NCBI RefSeq assembly: GCF_001186155.3
Contig: NZ_CP016540.2
Location: 1,590,001 to 1,654,000, forward strand
Direction of reading: 5' to 3'
Length of the DNA stretch: 64,000 nucleotides
From: Planococcus versutus
GTDB taxonomy: Bacteria > Bacillota > Bacilli > Bacillales_A > Planococcaceae
How positions within the stretch are numbered: the first letter of the stretch is position 1; the number at the start of each line of letters is the position of its first letter. Of the stretch, positions 8,337-19,958 are shown in pieces. The notes under the pieces were generated by a model, which saw only the letters and a program-made list of their open reading frames with translations, searched no databases and was not told the DNA's origin. The position numbers were made by a program, and so were the translations under genes.

Positions 8337-10385
8337 TTAAACTTCAAACTTAAATGAGAAAACAGTCCCATTGTCACTCGATTGAACATCAACTTTTGCT
8401 TTGTGACGTGCGGCTATAGCATAAGAGACACCAAGTCCTAATCCTGTACCGTTGTCTTTTGTCGTGTAAAAAGGAGTTCCTATTTTTTGTAAACTCGCTT
8501 CGTCCATGCCGTTTCCTTGGTCTTGAATTTCAAGTACAATGGTATGTTGATCTTCTGCATAAGTGCGGATAGACAACATCTTGCCTGGCTTCATCGCTTC
8601 TAATCCATTTCGACACAAGTTAATAATCAATTGCCGAATTTCATCACGGTTTAATAAAAAATCAGGTATATCCATTGTTTCAATTTGTATCAATTTATTT
8701 TGATTATATGAATCTATTTTTAATAAAGGAGCTATTTCATTGATAACTGTATTTAAATTTTGAATTTCCAAATCGGTAGATCTGGTATTTCCCATTGATA
8801 AAAACTCAGAAATGATAGAGTTTGCTCGATCCAATTCATCAATCATTAAATCAAAATAAGAATTATAGTTTCTCAATTCTTGTTTATCTGTGAGTAATTG
8901 CAAAAATCCACGAACAGTCGTCATGGGATTTCGGATTTCGTGGCTAATTCCGGCTGCCATTTGTCCAATAAGTTCTAAATTAGACAAACGCTTTAACTCA
9001 TTTTCATAGATTTTTTGATCTGTAATATTTTTGCACAAGCAGCAAATCCCTTCATCAAAAGGATAAGCAACCATATCGTAACTATATGCATCTTCTACAG
9101 AAGACATTTCAAAACGGACTGGTTTTCTATTCAGCATAGCACCAGAAAATTCTTTATACAAAACAGCATTATATTGTTCAGGGTAAACCGCCCAGATTTT
9201 CATTCCCAATACATTTTCAGGTGTTCTGCCTAATGGAAGTGGCTGGTATTGGTTGATATAAATAAATTCCCAGTCTTTATTCAAAGCAAAAAAACCATCT
9301 GTTATACTTTCTATTACATTTATTACTTTTTCATTTGCGTTTGCAAGTTCCTGCGTTCGTGTTTGAACACGATGCTCTAGTTGATCCATATAAGTTAAAT
9401 TGGAAAAAGTAATAGCTGTCGCATCAACAATGGATTGTGCTAAATGAATTTTTGACTTTTGATCAGATTCTAAAGTTTCCATTAAGCAAGCAATCGCAAC
9501 GATGCCAAAGACTATGCCTTTTGAAATTAGTGGAATTAACAACAGTTCGCATTTATTTTCGTTTGGAAAAAAGCAAATTTTTTTTTTGATAATTATTTTT
9601 TGAATGATTGTCTCCGTATTTTCTGTTGATTGAAAATCCTCTATAAAGTTTTCCCATTTAGTTTTTGACCAATTAGAACTCTGACTCTTTTCTTTAAAAT
9701 AAATAGCTGTTGGTTTGTTTGGATTTCTTAAAAAAACAGCGATATTATCACAGCCTACAGCCGCTCCTAAATAGTGGAAGCATGAAGTTAAACTTTCTTT
9801 AACAGAGGAACACATTGCCAGTTCACGATTTACATCAAGCAACAATTGCTTTTCAGTTAAAAGCCGTTCTTTTTGGTTTAAGTTATTGGCATTTTGTATC
9901 GCTACTGCTGCCATATTGACATAGGCTTCGACACTTTGAATTTGCAGCTCTGTCAAATCCATTTGCTTGCCATTATCGAACAAAAATACCAATCCAAATA
10001 AATGCTGTTCGTAAATTATGGGAAGTCCGAGCAGCGATTTGATATTGAAAAGTTTTACTGCTTTTAGATTTAAACGCTGTTCTTTCGATGTATCTGGTAT
10101 GTACATAACTTGCTTGGTCAGCGCAATTTCTTTTGCAAAAGGATCTGTATCTAAATTGATTTTTTGAGAAGAAATCGAGTGGCCTCCTAACATCTCAGGT
10201 TTTCCAGCAACTGCACGAAACTCTCCTTCGCCGTCTGGTAAATAAATACCTATAGAATCACATTGGACAATTTCTTCTGAAATAGCGATGGCGACGTGTT
10301 GCAGCATATCATGCAACTCTAGTTTTGTGTTGATAATTCTTGTTATTTTTGCCAACCTAGAATATCGTTTTTGTTCTTTTAACAT
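8337..10385 (-). CDS. Sensor histidine kinase, GAF-GAF-PAS-HisKA-HATPase
   Basis: 682 residues without membrane segments, so a cytosolic sensor. Two GAF-like domains (about 20-165 and 185-345) precede a short coiled linker, a PAS domain (about 355-465, VIESITDGFFALNKDWEF), the H box (MAAGISHEIRNPMTTVRGF, near 480) and a HATPase domain with the N box (INLCRNGLEA), G1 (QDQGNGMD) and G2 (GTGLGLGVS). The C-terminal half resembles Bacillus sporulation-type kinases (KinA-E). No response regulator lies beside it, so it is an orphan kinase. The signal is unknown; GAF and PAS domains commonly bind small ligands. Confidence 0.88.
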   Translation of the reverse strand: MLKEQKRYSRLAKITRIINTKLELHDMLQHVAIAISEEIVQCDSIGIYLPDGEGEFRAVAGKPEMLGGHSISSQKINLDTDPFAKEIALTKQVMYIPDTSKEQRLNLKAVKLFNIKSLLGLPIIYEQHLFGLVFLFDNGKQMDLTELQIQSVEAYVNMAAVAIQNANNLNQKERLLTEKQLLLDVNRELAMCSSVKESLTSCFHYLGAAVGCDNIAVFLRNPNKPTAIYFKEKSQSSNWSKTKWENFIEDFQSTENTETIIQKIIIKKKICFFPNENKCELLLIPLISKGIVFGIVAIACLMETLESDQKSKIHLAQSIVDATAITFSNLTYMDQLEHRVQTRTQELANANEKVINVIESITDGFFALNKDWEFIYINQYQPLPLGRTPENVLGMKIWAVYPEQYNAVLYKEFSGAMLNRKPVRFEMSSVEDAYSYDMVAYPFDEGICCLCKNITDQKIYENELKRLSNLELIGQMAAGISHEIRNPMTTVRGFLQLLTDKQELRNYNSYFDLMIDELDRANSIISEFLSMGNTRSTDLEIQNLNTVINEIAPLLKIDSYNQNKLIQIETMDIPDFLLNRDEIRQLIINLCRNGLEAMKPGKMLSIRTYAEDQHTIVLEIQDQGNGMDEASLQKIGTPFYTTKDNGTGLGLGVSYAIAARHKAKVDVQSSDNGTVFSFKFEV

Positions 10386-10506
10386 AGTTGTTCTCTCCGC
10401 TCTTCATCACGATAAATTAAGGATTCGTATTTTCCATGGCCAAACATATTACTTCTAATAGTACAGCATTTTCACGGTTGTTGGCAGACAATTTATGGAT
10501 TCAATG

Positions 10507-10538
10507 AAAAAAGAACGCAAAATTTCGCGTTCTTTTTT
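10507..10538. terminator. Bidirectional terminator
   Basis: A 12-bp stem (AAAAAAGAACGC with its complement) has an 8-base loop. It lies just past the stop of fbp at 10541, on the leftward strand. Confidence 0.8.
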
Positions 10539-10540
10539 AT

Positions 10541-12490
10541 TTATTTTAAACTCGTTTTCATATAGCGGTATTCTCGCAAACTGCTTAAATTATAAATTTC
10601 TTGTAGCAAGCTTTCACCAATATTGGTTTCTCTTACTTTTTTACGTTCTAATTCTTCGTCTACCAATCGCTTCACAGACAACACATCTGTGCCATTTTGC
10701 AAAACTTCTTCTTTGGAATTGAATAATTGATGGGCCACTAATTGCATGCCATACGAATTGTACAATAAAGTATAGCCAGCAATTCCTGTTGTTGACTGGT
10801 AAGCTTTTGAAAACCCGCCATCAATCACAAGCATTTTTCCATTAGCTTTGATTGGATTTTCTCCATCTCGTTCTTTTACAGGGGTGTGTCCATTAATAAT
10901 TCGTCCATGATCAGCATTCATTTCAAATTCCGTTAAAATTTTACGGCAAATTTCTTCGTCTTCCCGCAAATAATAATAAGGGTTTTTGCGTTCTTTATGT
11001 GTTTCTTTATCAGCTACAAAATAACGTTCAAATGTCGTCATTTCGCGCTTTCCAAATAAAGATGAATATTCACCCGTCCATAAATACCAAACCATGTCTG
11101 TAGCAAAATCGTCCGTTTCATTTGGATGCGCAAATGAATAGCGAAGGTACCGTTCAAACACATCTAATAATTCACGTCCTGCATATGACTTTCCGTCAAT
11201 TTCCATTTTCTCCATATCGCCATTTTCATCTAATGGAATGCACCCATGAATCAATAAATTACCATTGTATTTTAAATACAAACTGCCTTTTTTCATTAAG
11301 AAATTCATATGTCTAGCCAATTTTTCAGAATGTTGCAGAGAAAAAAGTAACTTATCAATAACTTGCGCTTCTTCTTCTAACAATTCATCGGGGCGATCAA
11401 GGTTTATGGTCGCAAAGCAATTATTTTGAAGCGGATAAATCTTTCCTTGAATGGTGACTTCATTTTTTTCATAGTCAACTTTTTCAAGCAATAGCCGATC
11501 TTCCATATCAAAACAAGGCCGTCTCTTGATGATTGGACTTTCTAATTTAAACTGAATGATGGAAATGGCTTGATGTATTTTGGTAATTTGCAGTTGTTCG
11601 TGTTCCGTCATTTTCTCATTTGAAATTCGTTTTGGCCGAAAGGCAACATTGTCATCGTAGTACGTTTCCGCTAAGTTCAACAAAGGACGTAGATTGATTC
11701 CATAAACGTCTTCAATAATATCCAAATTATTATAACGTGCGCAAATCCGGATGATGTTGGCTAGACAAACTTTTGAACCTGCAAAAGCTCCAATCCACAG
11801 CACATCGTGATTGCCCCATTGAACATCAACTGAATGATAATCGATTAACGTGTCCACTATTTTATGAGGGTCAGGTCCGCGGTCATAAATATCGCCGACA
11901 ACATGCAAATGATCCACAACAAGACGTTGCGTTGTATAAGCCAAACCAACGATTAATTTGTCTGCTTGACCTAAAGAGATAATTTGTTCAACCATTTTCG
12001 CATAATATTCTTTTTTGTTTTTGAATTCATCTGTTTTGTATAATAATTCTTCGATGATATAGACAAATTGAGATGGTAGTGCTCTCCTTACTTTCGAGCG
12101 CGTATATTTAGAAGAGGCATAAGAAATTAGCTTGAGGAGCCGCTCTATTACGAGTATGTACCATTCGTGCAATTCCGCTTTGTTTTTAAACTGACTTTTT
12201 ATCAGTTTTAGTTTTTCTTCCGGATAATACACCAATGTCGCAAATTCATTTAGTTCTTCTTCACTCAACTCATCTTTAAACAAGTCTTTAATTTTCACTT
12301 TTACATTACCAGAGCCGTTACGTAAAACGTGTTGAAACGCCTGAAACTCCCCATGCAAGTCACTGACAAAATGTTCAGTCCCTTTTGGCAAATCCAAAAT
12401 CGATTCGAGATTAATGATTTCCGTTGCCACTTTTTCTTCGCAGTCGTATTTTTGAGCTAACAGATCTAAATATTTTAAGTTCAGCATCAT
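10541..12490 (-). CDS. fbp: Fructose-1,6-bisphosphatase class III
   Basis: About 649 residues, the usual size of the Firmicutes-type class III enzyme. It removes the C1 phosphate of fructose 1,6-bisphosphate in gluconeogenesis. Metallophosphatase motifs are visible: VSDLHGEF near residue 40, [11 protein letters not shown] near 200 and WGNHD near 230, with INGHTPV toward the C-terminus. The start is taken as the first ATG after AAAGGAG (5 nt); five upstream codons in frame are probably not used. Monocistronic. Confidence 0.93.
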   Translation of the reverse strand: MMLNLKYLDLLAQKYDCEEKVATEIINLESILDLPKGTEHFVSDLHGEFQAFQHVLRNGSGNVKVKIKDLFKDELSEEELNEFATLVYYPEEKLKLIKSQFKNKAELHEWYILVIERLLKLISYASSKYTRSKVRRALPSQFVYIIEELLYKTDEFKNKKEYYAKMVEQIISLGQADKLIVGLAYTTQRLVVDHLHVVGDIYDRGPDPHKIVDTLIDYHSVDVQWGNHDVLWIGAFAGSKVCLANIIRICARYNNLDIIEDVYGINLRPLLNLAETYYDDNVAFRPKRISNEKMTEHEQLQITKIHQAISIIQFKLESPIIKRRPCFDMEDRLLLEKVDYEKNEVTIQGKIYPLQNNCFATINLDRPDELLEEEAQVIDKLLFSLQHSEKLARHMNFLMKKGSLYLKYNGNLLIHGCIPLDENGDMEKMEIDGKSYAGRELLDVFERYLRYSFAHPNETDDFATDMVWYLWTGEYSSLFGKREMTTFERYFVADKETHKERKNPYYYLREDEEICRKILTEFEMNADHGRIINGHTPVKERDGENPIKANGKMLVIDGGFSKAYQSTTGIAGYTLLYNSYGMQLVAHQLFNSKEEVLQNGTDVLSVKRLVDEELERKKVRETNIGESLLQEIYNLSSLREYRYMKTSLK

Positions 12491-12678
12491 GTAAACTCCT
12501 TTCATCTCTCGTTTCTATGGGTGAACATAGAAAATGGAATGGTTTGATCCCTAATGATTTTTATAGACAAATTAGTTTGCACAGTCATTTTTTAAAAGTA
12601 AAAGTCTACCTTATGCCTTAGTTTACAGGAGAACAGCGATTTGCTCTAGTAGAAAAAATAAAAGTTCCACAAGCCTTG

Positions 12679-13253
12679 TTACTTTCTGTAGTTGCGATTA
12701 CAAATACAGTTCTTCACGTGATCATCCACCATTCCAACGGCTTGCATAAACGAGTAAGTAGTCACAGGACCCACAAACTTAACTCCTCGTTTTTTTAACG
12801 CTTTGCTAAGTTCAACAGATAATGGCGTTTGCGTCGGAATCAACTCATCAGTGTCCCAATTGTTATAGATGGGTTCTTCTTCAACAAAATTCCATAAAAA
12901 TTTAGCTAAACTCCCCATTCTTTTTGAATGATGATGACTGCTTGTGCATTGGTACGAATGGATGATAGTTTAGCGGCATGTTTAATGACGCCATAATCGG
13001 CTTTAATTGTTTCAAGAGTTTCATCGGTTAATGCTGCACAATAAGCAAGATCAAACTGACGAAAGGCCTCTATATAGGCTTGGCGTTTCGACAAAACAAG
13101 ATTCCACGATAAGCCTGTTTGCGCCCCTTCCAAGCAAAGCATTTCAAATAGGTAGCGGTCATCCCAACTCGGTTTGCCCCATTCTTCGTCATGATACGTT
13201 TGCATACGCTTATTGCTTTGTGACCATACACATCGTTTTCCCACGTGTTTCAC
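12679..13253 (-). pseudogene. tag: DNA-3-methyladenine glycosylase I, split by a -1 frameshift
   Basis: The N-terminal part (12906-13253, 115 residues) and the C-terminal part (12679-12918, 79 residues) together make one full-length Tag of about 190 residues. The N part has the Zn ligand Cys (RCVWSQ), YHDEEWG and the base-pocket LEGAQTGLSW. The C part has KKRGVKFVGP and the second Zn half (DDHVKNCIC). Colinear sense would read EWGSLAKF across the join; the DNA reads GAATGGGGAG, one G too few. Tag excises 3-methyladenine from alkylated DNA. All key residues survive outside the join, so the gene is either recently broken or a sequencing slip at a G run. Confidence 0.85.
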
Positions 13254-13307
13254 CTCATTTTATTGTTCTCTTTACTATATCATTTTCTGTACCTTCGGTT
13301 ATTTTAA

Positions 13308-13356
13308 CCTCCAACAAAAAACTGTACCCATCTCGGGTACAGTTTTTTGTTGGAGG
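13308..13356. terminator. Very long rho-independent terminator
   Basis: A perfect 22-bp stem (13308-13329 with 13335-13356) with a 5-base loop contains A5/T6 blocks. It directly follows the ilvA stop at 13360 on the leftward strand and separates it from tag. Confidence 0.88.
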
Positions 13357-13359
13357 TTT

Positions 13360-14649
13360 TTAAATAAGTAAATTAAATAATAAAGAGTCGTTATTAATGT
13401 CTTTATACGGAAAACCATTTTCTTTCATACGCTTTACAAGCGGTCCATAATCTTCTGGTGTTTTCAATTCAATTCCAACAAGGACTGGACCTTCTTCGCG
13501 ATTGGTTCGTTTGGTGTATTCAAAGTGTGTGATGTCATCAGTTTCACCTAGAACTTGCTCCATGAATTTGCGTAGAGCACCTGCACGTTGCGGGAAAGTG
13601 ACAATAAAATAATGTTTTAAGCCTTCATAGATTAGTGATTTTTCTTTAATTTCTTGCATGCGTTCAATATCGTTATTACCTCCACTAATCACACAAACGA
13701 TGTTCTTTCCTTTAATCTCATCCTTATAAAAATCCAGCGCCGCTACTGACAACGCACCGGCCGGTTCTGCAACAATGGCGTTTTCGTTATACAGTTGCAA
13801 AATGGTGGTACACACTTTGCCTTCTGGGATTAAGGCAATATCATCGAGGACTTGCGAACAAATAGCCATCGAGAGATCGCCCACTTGCTTGACGGCAGCG
13901 CCATCCACAAATGTATCAATCGTTTTTAAACGCGTAACTTGTCCATGCGTTAAAGATGTCTTCATTCCCGCTGCACCTGCTGGTTCCACACCAATTAATT
14001 TGGTCCCTGGGCTAATCCCTTTTAAATAAGAGCCTACGCCTGAAGCCAGTCCTCCGCCACCAATTGCGCAAAACAGGTAATCTACAGGTTCTTGCATATC
14101 ATTTAAAATCTCAACTGCTACTGTTCCTTGACCTGCGATGATGCGATTGTCATTAAACGGATGAACAAACACTTTTTCTTCTGTAGTACAGTAGGCCATA
14201 GCGGCTGTAAACGAATCGTCAAACGTATCTCCTGTCAACACAATCGAAACTTTATCTCCTCCAAATCGGTTAACTTGAGATACTTTTTGGCGTGGTGTCG
14301 TCAGCGGCATAAAAATTTTCCCTTCGATTCCAAGAGCAAAACACGCATATGCCACGCCTTGTGCATGATTTCCAGCACTTGCACAAACAACGCCTTTAGC
14401 ACGATCAATAGCGTCAAGACTAAGAATAAAGTTATAAGCTCCTCGCAGTTTAAAAGACCTAACCGCTTGTAAGTCTTCGCGTTTCAAATACACGTTACAT
14501 TCATAACGAGCTGAGAGCAATTCATTTTTTTGCAAAGGTGTTTTGATGACAACATCTTTAAGTGCTTGGTTAGCTACCATTATTTCTTCCACGGATACTT
14601 TTTTGAATAACGCTTTTCTTTCATACTCTTTGATGAGGCTCTTAGTCAT
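13360..14649 (-). CDS. ilvA: Threonine ammonia-lyase (threonine deaminase)
   Basis: 429 residues. A PLP-dependent catalytic domain carries the Schiff-base Lys in SFKLRGAYNF (about residue 60) and the glycine-rich phosphate loop IGGGGLASG (about 190). A single ACT-like regulatory domain follows from about 335 (YFIVTFPQRAGALRKF). The enzyme turns threonine into 2-oxobutanoate and ammonia, the first step of isoleucine synthesis, and the ACT-like domain binds isoleucine or valine. The start is the ATG of MTKSLIKEYE, 4 nt past AGAAGGTGAC. Monocistronic, with no T-box leader seen upstream. Confidence 0.9.
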   Translation of the reverse strand: MTKSLIKEYERKALFKKVSVEEIMVANQALKDVVIKTPLQKNELLSARYECNVYLKREDLQAVRSFKLRGAYNFILSLDAIDRAKGVVCASAGNHAQGVAYACFALGIEGKIFMPLTTPRQKVSQVNRFGGDKVSIVLTGDTFDDSFTAAMAYCTTEEKVFVHPFNDNRIIAGQGTVAVEILNDMQEPVDYLFCAIGGGGLASGVGSYLKGISPGTKLIGVEPAGAAGMKTSLTHGQVTRLKTIDTFVDGAAVKQVGDLSMAICSQVLDDIALIPEGKVCTTILQLYNENAIVAEPAGALSVAALDFYKDEIKGKNIVCVISGGNNDIERMQEIKEKSLIYEGLKHYFIVTFPQRAGALRKFMEQVLGETDDITHFEYTKRTNREEGPVLVGIELKTPEDYGPLVKRMKENGFPYKDINNDSLLFNLLI

Positions 14650-14860
14650 AGTTGTCACCTTCTTATTTTTATTTATCACATTACTCTAACACATTAAAAC
14701 AACAAATTATATCGAAAATTTCGATAATTCTACGAATATGCATTTATTACAACTTGTTTCGTATGCTCTTTTTAAATGAATACATTTTTGAACAGATCTT
14801 AAGTTAGTCATTTGTTGTTAACTTTGGATATGTTATTGAATAAAAATAATTTTTTATTCA

Positions 14861-14895
14861 CAAAAAACTCATCCCCTTATTCAAAGGGATGAGTA
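14861..14895 (-). terminator. Rho-independent terminator after parC
   Basis: The stem ACTCATCCC/GGGATGAGT is followed on the leftward strand by a TTTTTTG run, 8 bases past the parC stop. Confidence 0.85.
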
Positions 14896-14902
14896 CTCCA
14901 TA

Positions 14903-17329
14903 TTATTCTTTTGCTTCTAAACGATATGCATTGATCACTTTGCCGTCTGTTGCTTCATCAACAATGAATGAACCGTTTGAATAACGGTCTACATTTTTTA
15001 ATGAATTGACTGTGAGTGGAATTCGAATACCTTTGGATGTTTCCAAGACAATTTCTTCTTTGCCCGTTGCCCCAATTACGGCAACTACACGATGAGGATT
15101 TGATTTCAACTCACGAAGCATAATAACACCACGTTTCGCTCGGCCACCGCTTTCAAATTCTTGTTGCTTCATTTTCTTTGCTGCTCCACGATGAGTGATT
15201 AAAACAAGTTCTTGTTTAACAGTTGAATCGATCAAAACAGCGGAGACGGCATTGTCTCCATCTTTTAAATTCACGCCCTTCACGCCACTTGTTCGAAGTC
15301 CAGTTAACGGCACTTCATCCAACGAAAAGCGAACACCATAAGCTTGATTGGTTGCGATAAATAATTCCGTTTCTTTTGTTACCAGTCCTGCATAAATCAT
15401 GACGTCTTCTGATTTCAAGTTCATTGTTTTCACAGTACGTGAATAGCGTTGAATTTGATAATCCTTTAACGCTGATCGTTTAACTTGTCCCATTTTTGAA
15501 ACAGTTAAAATGCTAGCATCTGCATCAAAATTTTCAAACGGATATACAGTAAGAACAGATTCATTGGCATCTAATTGAATGATGCTGGATAAATGCTGAC
15601 CCAAATCTTTCCATTTGATATCTGGGAGCTCGTTTATTGGCTGGAAAACGAAGTTTCCTGCAGTAGTAAAAATTAATACCGTATGCTGTGTGTTTAAATT
15701 GCCTTCAAATAACAAATGATCGGTTTCTTTCATCGCAAAATCCTTGCCGTTTGATGCAGCATAGGAACGTGTGCTTGTCCGCTTTACATATCCTTCTTTT
15801 GTAACGGTTACGACAACTTCTTCACTTGGAATCATAATTTCACGCGTGATGGTGATTTCTTCAATTTTATCTTCAATCACTGATCGACGAGGCTCCGCAA
15901 ATTGCTTGCGAATATTCGCTAATTCTTTTTTAATCACATTTTTTAATTTAGTGGTACTTGTTAAAATGCCCGTCAATTCAGCAATTGTTTTTTTGAGTTC
16001 AGCTTCTTCTTTTTTTAAATCTGTGATGTCTGTATTGGTCAATCGGTAAAGTTGCAAAGAAACGATGGCTTCTGCTTGTGCTTCTGAAAAATCGTAAGAA
16101 GCAATCAAATTGTTTTTTGCATCGCGTTTGTCTTTTGACGCACGAATAGTTTTGATAACTTTGTCTAGGATGGACAAGGCTTTCATTAGTCCTTCTACGA
16201 TATGCATGCGATCACTTGCTCGTTGCAAATCAAACTCTGAGCGCTTTGTAATCACTTCTTTTTGATGTTCAATGTATGCATCTAGCATCGTTTGCAACGT
16301 CATCATGGTTGGACGTCGTTTGTAAATTGCGACCATATTAAAATTATAACTAACTTGCAAATCTGTATTTTTGTAAAGATAACTCAATATCCCTTGTGCT
16401 TGTACATCTTTTTTCAATTCAATTACAATACGCAATCCAGTTCTGTCGGATTCGTCGCGCACTTCAGAAATACCTTCGAGTTTGCGATCAAAACGATGAT
16501 CATCAATTTTCTTAATCATTGTCGCTTTATTCACTTCAAACGGAATTTCTGTAATGACAATTTGTTCTTTTCCACCTTTTAATGGCTCTATTTCGGCTTT
16601 AGAACGGACAATTATCTTACCTTTTCCTGTTTCATAAGCTTTTCGTATACCGTCTAGACCTTGAATAATACCGCCTGTTGGAAAATCAGGACCTTTTATG
16701 ACACTCATGAGTTCAGCAACAGTCGCTTGGGAGTTATCCATTCGCATTAACACGGCATCCAGAACTTCATGAAGCGCATGTGGCGGAATATCTGTTGCGT
16801 ATCCTGCGGAAATCCCTGTGGAACCGTTCACTAACAAGTTCGGAAAACGAGCTGGTAATACGGTCGGTTCCATATCGGAATCATCGAAGTTTGGAATAAA
16901 ATCTACTGTGCGTTTGTCGATGTCACGCAACAACTCAGAAGAAATTGCAGATAAACGAGCTTCCGTGTAACGCATCGCAGCTGGCGAGTCACCATCCATC
17001 GACCCATTATTGCCATGCATTTCAACGAGCATATGACGAATTTTCCAGTCTTGACTTAATCGAACCATCGCCTCGTAAACAGAACTGTCTCCGTGAGGAT
17101 GATAGTTCCCAATAACGTTTCCAACAGTTTTTGCAGATTTACGGAATGCTTTATCATTAGTGTTTCCTTCGTGATACATCGCATATAAAATTCGGCGCTG
17201 AACAGGTTTCAATCCATCACGTGCATCAGGCAAGGCACGATCTTGGATAATGTATTTACTATACCGGCCAAACCGATCGCCAATTACTTCTTCTAATGGC
17301 AAATCTTGAAATCGTTCGGTTTGTGTCAT
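14903..17329 (-). CDS. parC: DNA topoisomerase IV subunit A
   Basis: 808 residues. The winged-helix breakage domain has the catalytic Tyr in [11 protein letters not shown] (about residue 120), and the C-terminal beta-pinwheel carries repeats such as [10 protein letters not shown] and [11 protein letters not shown]. It decatenates daughter chromosomes as a ParC2ParE2 tetramer. The ATG overlaps the parE stop by 4 bases (ATGA), which implies translational coupling. The absence of a GyrA box and the parE neighbour separate it from gyrA. The quinolone-resistance region looks wild-type ([11 protein letters not shown]). Confidence 0.95.
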   Translation of the reverse strand: MTQTERFQDLPLEEVIGDRFGRYSKYIIQDRALPDARDGLKPVQRRILYAMYHEGNTNDKAFRKSAKTVGNVIGNYHPHGDSSVYEAMVRLSQDWKIRHMLVEMHGNNGSMDGDSPAAMRYTEARLSAISSELLRDIDKRTVDFIPNFDDSDMEPTVLPARFPNLLVNGSTGISAGYATDIPPHALHEVLDAVLMRMDNSQATVAELMSVIKGPDFPTGGIIQGLDGIRKAYETGKGKIIVRSKAEIEPLKGGKEQIVITEIPFEVNKATMIKKIDDHRFDRKLEGISEVRDESDRTGLRIVIELKKDVQAQGILSYLYKNTDLQVSYNFNMVAIYKRRPTMMTLQTMLDAYIEHQKEVITKRSEFDLQRASDRMHIVEGLMKALSILDKVIKTIRASKDKRDAKNNLIASYDFSEAQAEAIVSLQLYRLTNTDITDLKKEEAELKKTIAELTGILTSTTKLKNVIKKELANIRKQFAEPRRSVIEDKIEEITITREIMIPSEEVVVTVTKEGYVKRTSTRSYAASNGKDFAMKETDHLLFEGNLNTQHTVLIFTTAGNFVFQPINELPDIKWKDLGQHLSSIIQLDANESVLTVYPFENFDADASILTVSKMGQVKRSALKDYQIQRYSRTVKTMNLKSEDVMIYAGLVTKETELFIATNQAYGVRFSLDEVPLTGLRTSGVKGVNLKDGDNAVSAVLIDSTVKQELVLITHRGAAKKMKQQEFESGGRAKRGVIMLRELKSNPHRVVAVIGATGKEEIVLETSKGIRIPLTVNSLKNVDRYSNGSFIVDEATDGKVINAYRLEAKE

Positions 17330-19296
17330 ACAAGTTCCTCCTCAGCGTGAATCAAATCATTTTCAAGAATATTGCTATCGTTTTCTAAGCCAAAGTCGAC
17401 ATTGTTTTCAATCCATTTGCGTCGCGGTTCAACTTTATCACCCATCAATGTCGTAATGCCACGTTCTGCACGTGCACTGTCTTCAATAGTTACGCGGATT
17501 AACGTTCTGGTTTCTGGGTTCATAGTCGTTTCCCACAATTGGTCTGCATTCATTTCTCCTAATCCTTTATAGCGTTGTAATGTATAGCCTTTTCCAACTT
17601 TTTTAATAGAGGCATCTAGGTCAGCTTCAGTCCATGCATAATCAATCACTTCTTTTTTACCGAGTCCTTTAGAGACTTTGTAAAGTGGCGGCAAGGCAAT
17701 AAAGACTTTACCAGCCTCGATTAAAGGCTTCATGTAACGGAAGAAAAATGTCAACAGCAGCACTTGAATATGGGCTCCATCAGTATCCGCATCGGTCATG
17801 ATGATGACTTTATTATAAGCGATATCATCGATTGAAAAGTCCGAAGAAACACCGCCTCCTATTGCATGAATGATGGTCGAAATTTCTTCGTTTTTCATAA
17901 TTTCTTCTAATTTAGCTTTTTCTGTATTGACTACTTTTCCGCGAAGCGGCAAGATCGCCTGGAATGTTCTATCACGACCTTGTTTGGCTGAACCGCCAGC
18001 AGAGTCACCTTCTACTAGATATAATTCGTTTTTCTTTGCATTACGCGATTGGGCAGGTGTTAGTTTACCTGATAACAGCGCATCCGACTTTTTGCGCTTT
18101 TTCCCGTTGCGTGCATCTTCTCTAGCTTTACGTGCAGCTAATCGAGCTTGTGCAGCGCGAATTGCTTTTCGCACTAAAGAAGCACTAAGATCCGCGTTTT
18201 CTTCTAAATAATACATTAATTTTTGAGAAACCACAGCATCAACAATGCTACGCGCTTCGCTTGTTCCTAATTTACTTTTTGTCTGACCTTCAAATTGCAA
18301 CATGCCTTCAGGAATGCGAACCGATACGATTGCTGCCAATCCTTCGCGAATATCCGAGCCTTCTAAGTTTTTATCTTTTTCTTTTAACAAATTAATTTTC
18401 CGTGCATAGTCGTTAAAAACACGTGTCATTGCTGCTTTTGCACCTGTTTCATGTGTTCCACCATCACGTGTTCGAACATTATTAACAAACGATAAAATCG
18501 TTTCTGAATAGCCATCGTTAAACTGGAATGAAAATTCGATTTCCATTTCATCTTGCCGGCCTTCGATATACGATACTGGATGAAGAACATCTTTTTCTTC
18601 GTTCAAGTAAGCAACGAACGCCTCGATACCTGTATCATATTGAAAAACATCTTTCGCTTCTGTCCGTTGATCGAATAACTCGATGCGTAACCCTTTTAAC
18701 AAAAAGGCAGATTCGCGTAACCGTTCAGAAAGTGTTTCGTAATTGTATTTTGCTACAGAGAAAATAGTTTCATCGGGCAAGAAATGAATCATCGTACCGG
18801 TTTCTTTTGTTGAACCAATTTCTTCTAGTGTAGTAACAGGTTTCCCACCGTTTTCAAATCGTTGACGATATTTTTTGCCATCACGATAAATGGTCACTTC
18901 TAAAAAACTTGATAATGCATTCACAACAGAAGCACCGACTCCATGGAGTCCACCACTTGTTTTATACCCACCTTGACCAAATTTCCCTCCGGCGTGGAGC
19001 ACTGTCAAAATGACTTCAGGCGTGGGTTTCCCACTGCGGTGCATCCCTGTTGGCATACCACGTCCAAAATCTCGAATACTGATGCTATTGTCTTCCTGAA
19101 TGGTAACAGTAATTTTGTCACCATACCCAGCAAGTGCTTCATCGACCGAATTATCAACGATTTCATAGACTAAATGGTGAAGTCCTCGTGTGTCTGTCGA
19201 ACCAATATACATACCCGGACGCTTTCTAACAGCATCCAAGCCTTCAAGTACTTGGATTGCTTCTTCGTCATATGCGGTGCTTTGAATTTTAGCCAT
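17326..19296 (-). CDS. parE: DNA topoisomerase IV subunit B
   Basis: 656 residues: GHKL ATPase domain ([29 protein letters not shown]), transducer domain, then TOPRIM ([30 protein letters not shown]). It supplies ATP hydrolysis to topoisomerase IV. A GGGGAG site precedes the ATG. It is the first gene of the parE-parC operon, with a 4-base overlap to parC. Confidence 0.95.
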   Translation of the reverse strand: MAKIQSTAYDEEAIQVLEGLDAVRKRPGMYIGSTDTRGLHHLVYEIVDNSVDEALAGYGDKITVTIQEDNSISIRDFGRGMPTGMHRSGKPTPEVILTVLHAGGKFGQGGYKTSGGLHGVGASVVNALSSFLEVTIYRDGKKYRQRFENGGKPVTTLEEIGSTKETGTMIHFLPDETIFSVAKYNYETLSERLRESAFLLKGLRIELFDQRTEAKDVFQYDTGIEAFVAYLNEEKDVLHPVSYIEGRQDEMEIEFSFQFNDGYSETILSFVNNVRTRDGGTHETGAKAAMTRVFNDYARKINLLKEKDKNLEGSDIREGLAAIVSVRIPEGMLQFEGQTKSKLGTSEARSIVDAVVSQKLMYYLEENADLSASLVRKAIRAAQARLAARKAREDARNGKKRKKSDALLSGKLTPAQSRNAKKNELYLVEGDSAGGSAKQGRDRTFQAILPLRGKVVNTEKAKLEEIMKNEEISTIIHAIGGGVSSDFSIDDIAYNKVIIMTDADTDGAHIQVLLLTFFFRYMKPLIEAGKVFIALPPLYKVSKGLGKKEVIDYAWTEADLDASIKKVGKGYTLQRYKGLGEMNADQLWETTMNPETRTLIRVTIEDSARAERGITTLMGDKVEPRRKWIENNVDFGLENDSNILENDLIHAEEELV

Positions 19297-19380
19297 CTAA
19301 TCTCCCCAACAAACGTTTGTTCGTGTTTTATTTATCTTTATGGTATTCCATCTTTAGTCTATCTGTCAAACTTCATAGAA

Positions 19381-19401
19381 AAAGAGCGCGATGCGCCCTT
19401 T
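19381..19401 (-). terminator. Rho-independent terminator
   Basis: A short GC-rich hairpin (AAAGGGCGC, loop ATC, GCGCTCTTT on the leftward strand) is followed by T residues, 13 bases after the CoA-binding gene. Confidence 0.7.
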
Positions 19402-19414
19402 AGCGATAAAAGTC

Positions 19415-19831
19415 TTATTTCAAAATGGCATGCTCTACTTTTATACACCGATCCATAATGACTGTATACCCCGCATCAGTCAAACGTTTGAATACATTTT
19501 CATCTACTACATTTAATTGAGACCAAAACACTGCGCTTTCAATTTTTATAAAGTCATCGGCAATTTCTTCTAAAAATTCACTGCGCCGAAAAACATTTAC
19601 GATGTCTACTTTTTCAGGTATTTCAGTTAAACAACCATAACTTTTTTCACCAAGTACAGTGTCTGTCATCGGATTAACCGGAATAATTCGATAGCCTGCA
19701 CGTTGCATTGCTTGAGATACAATATAAGAAGTACGACTTGGATCTGGGCTTAAGCCAACAACTGCAATAGTTTTAGCTGTGTCTAGTATAACTTTAATTT
19801 CGTTACGGCTAGGATTTTCCAAAAGATTCAC
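19415..19831 (-). CDS. yneT: CoA-binding domain protein (YneT/YccU-like)
   Basis: 138 residues forming one Rossmann-like CoA_binding_2 domain: IAVVGLSPDPSRTSYIVS near the N-terminus, GYRIIPVNP, and VFWSQLNVVDE in the C-terminal half. Its role is unknown; it resembles the CoA-binding part of succinyl-CoA synthetase. The start is a GTG or a TTG three codons downstream; the ribosome binding site (AAAGGACAGGTGA) favours neither strongly. It lies between plsY and parE as in Bacillus subtilis, which supports the yneT name. Confidence 0.82.
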   Translation of the reverse strand: MNLLENPSRNEIKVILDTAKTIAVVGLSPDPSRTSYIVSQAMQRAGYRIIPVNPMTDTVLGEKSYGCLTEIPEKVDIVNVFRRSEFLEEIADDFIKIESAVFWSQLNVVDENVFKRLTDAGYTVIMDRCIKVEHAILK

Positions 19832-19958
19832 CTGTCCTTTTTATTCTATCATACACGATTTTGTCGTGTCTGTTGAATAATCTACCGACTATTGTTCAAA
19901 GAAGTTCAGTCATGGTAAACTAAAACTATAAAATAAGGTTGTTGTAAAGGAGTTCATC

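Noticed and set aside
12424..12621. Plus-strand 65-codon frame across the fbp start
   Set aside because: Shadow of fbp with no site of its own.
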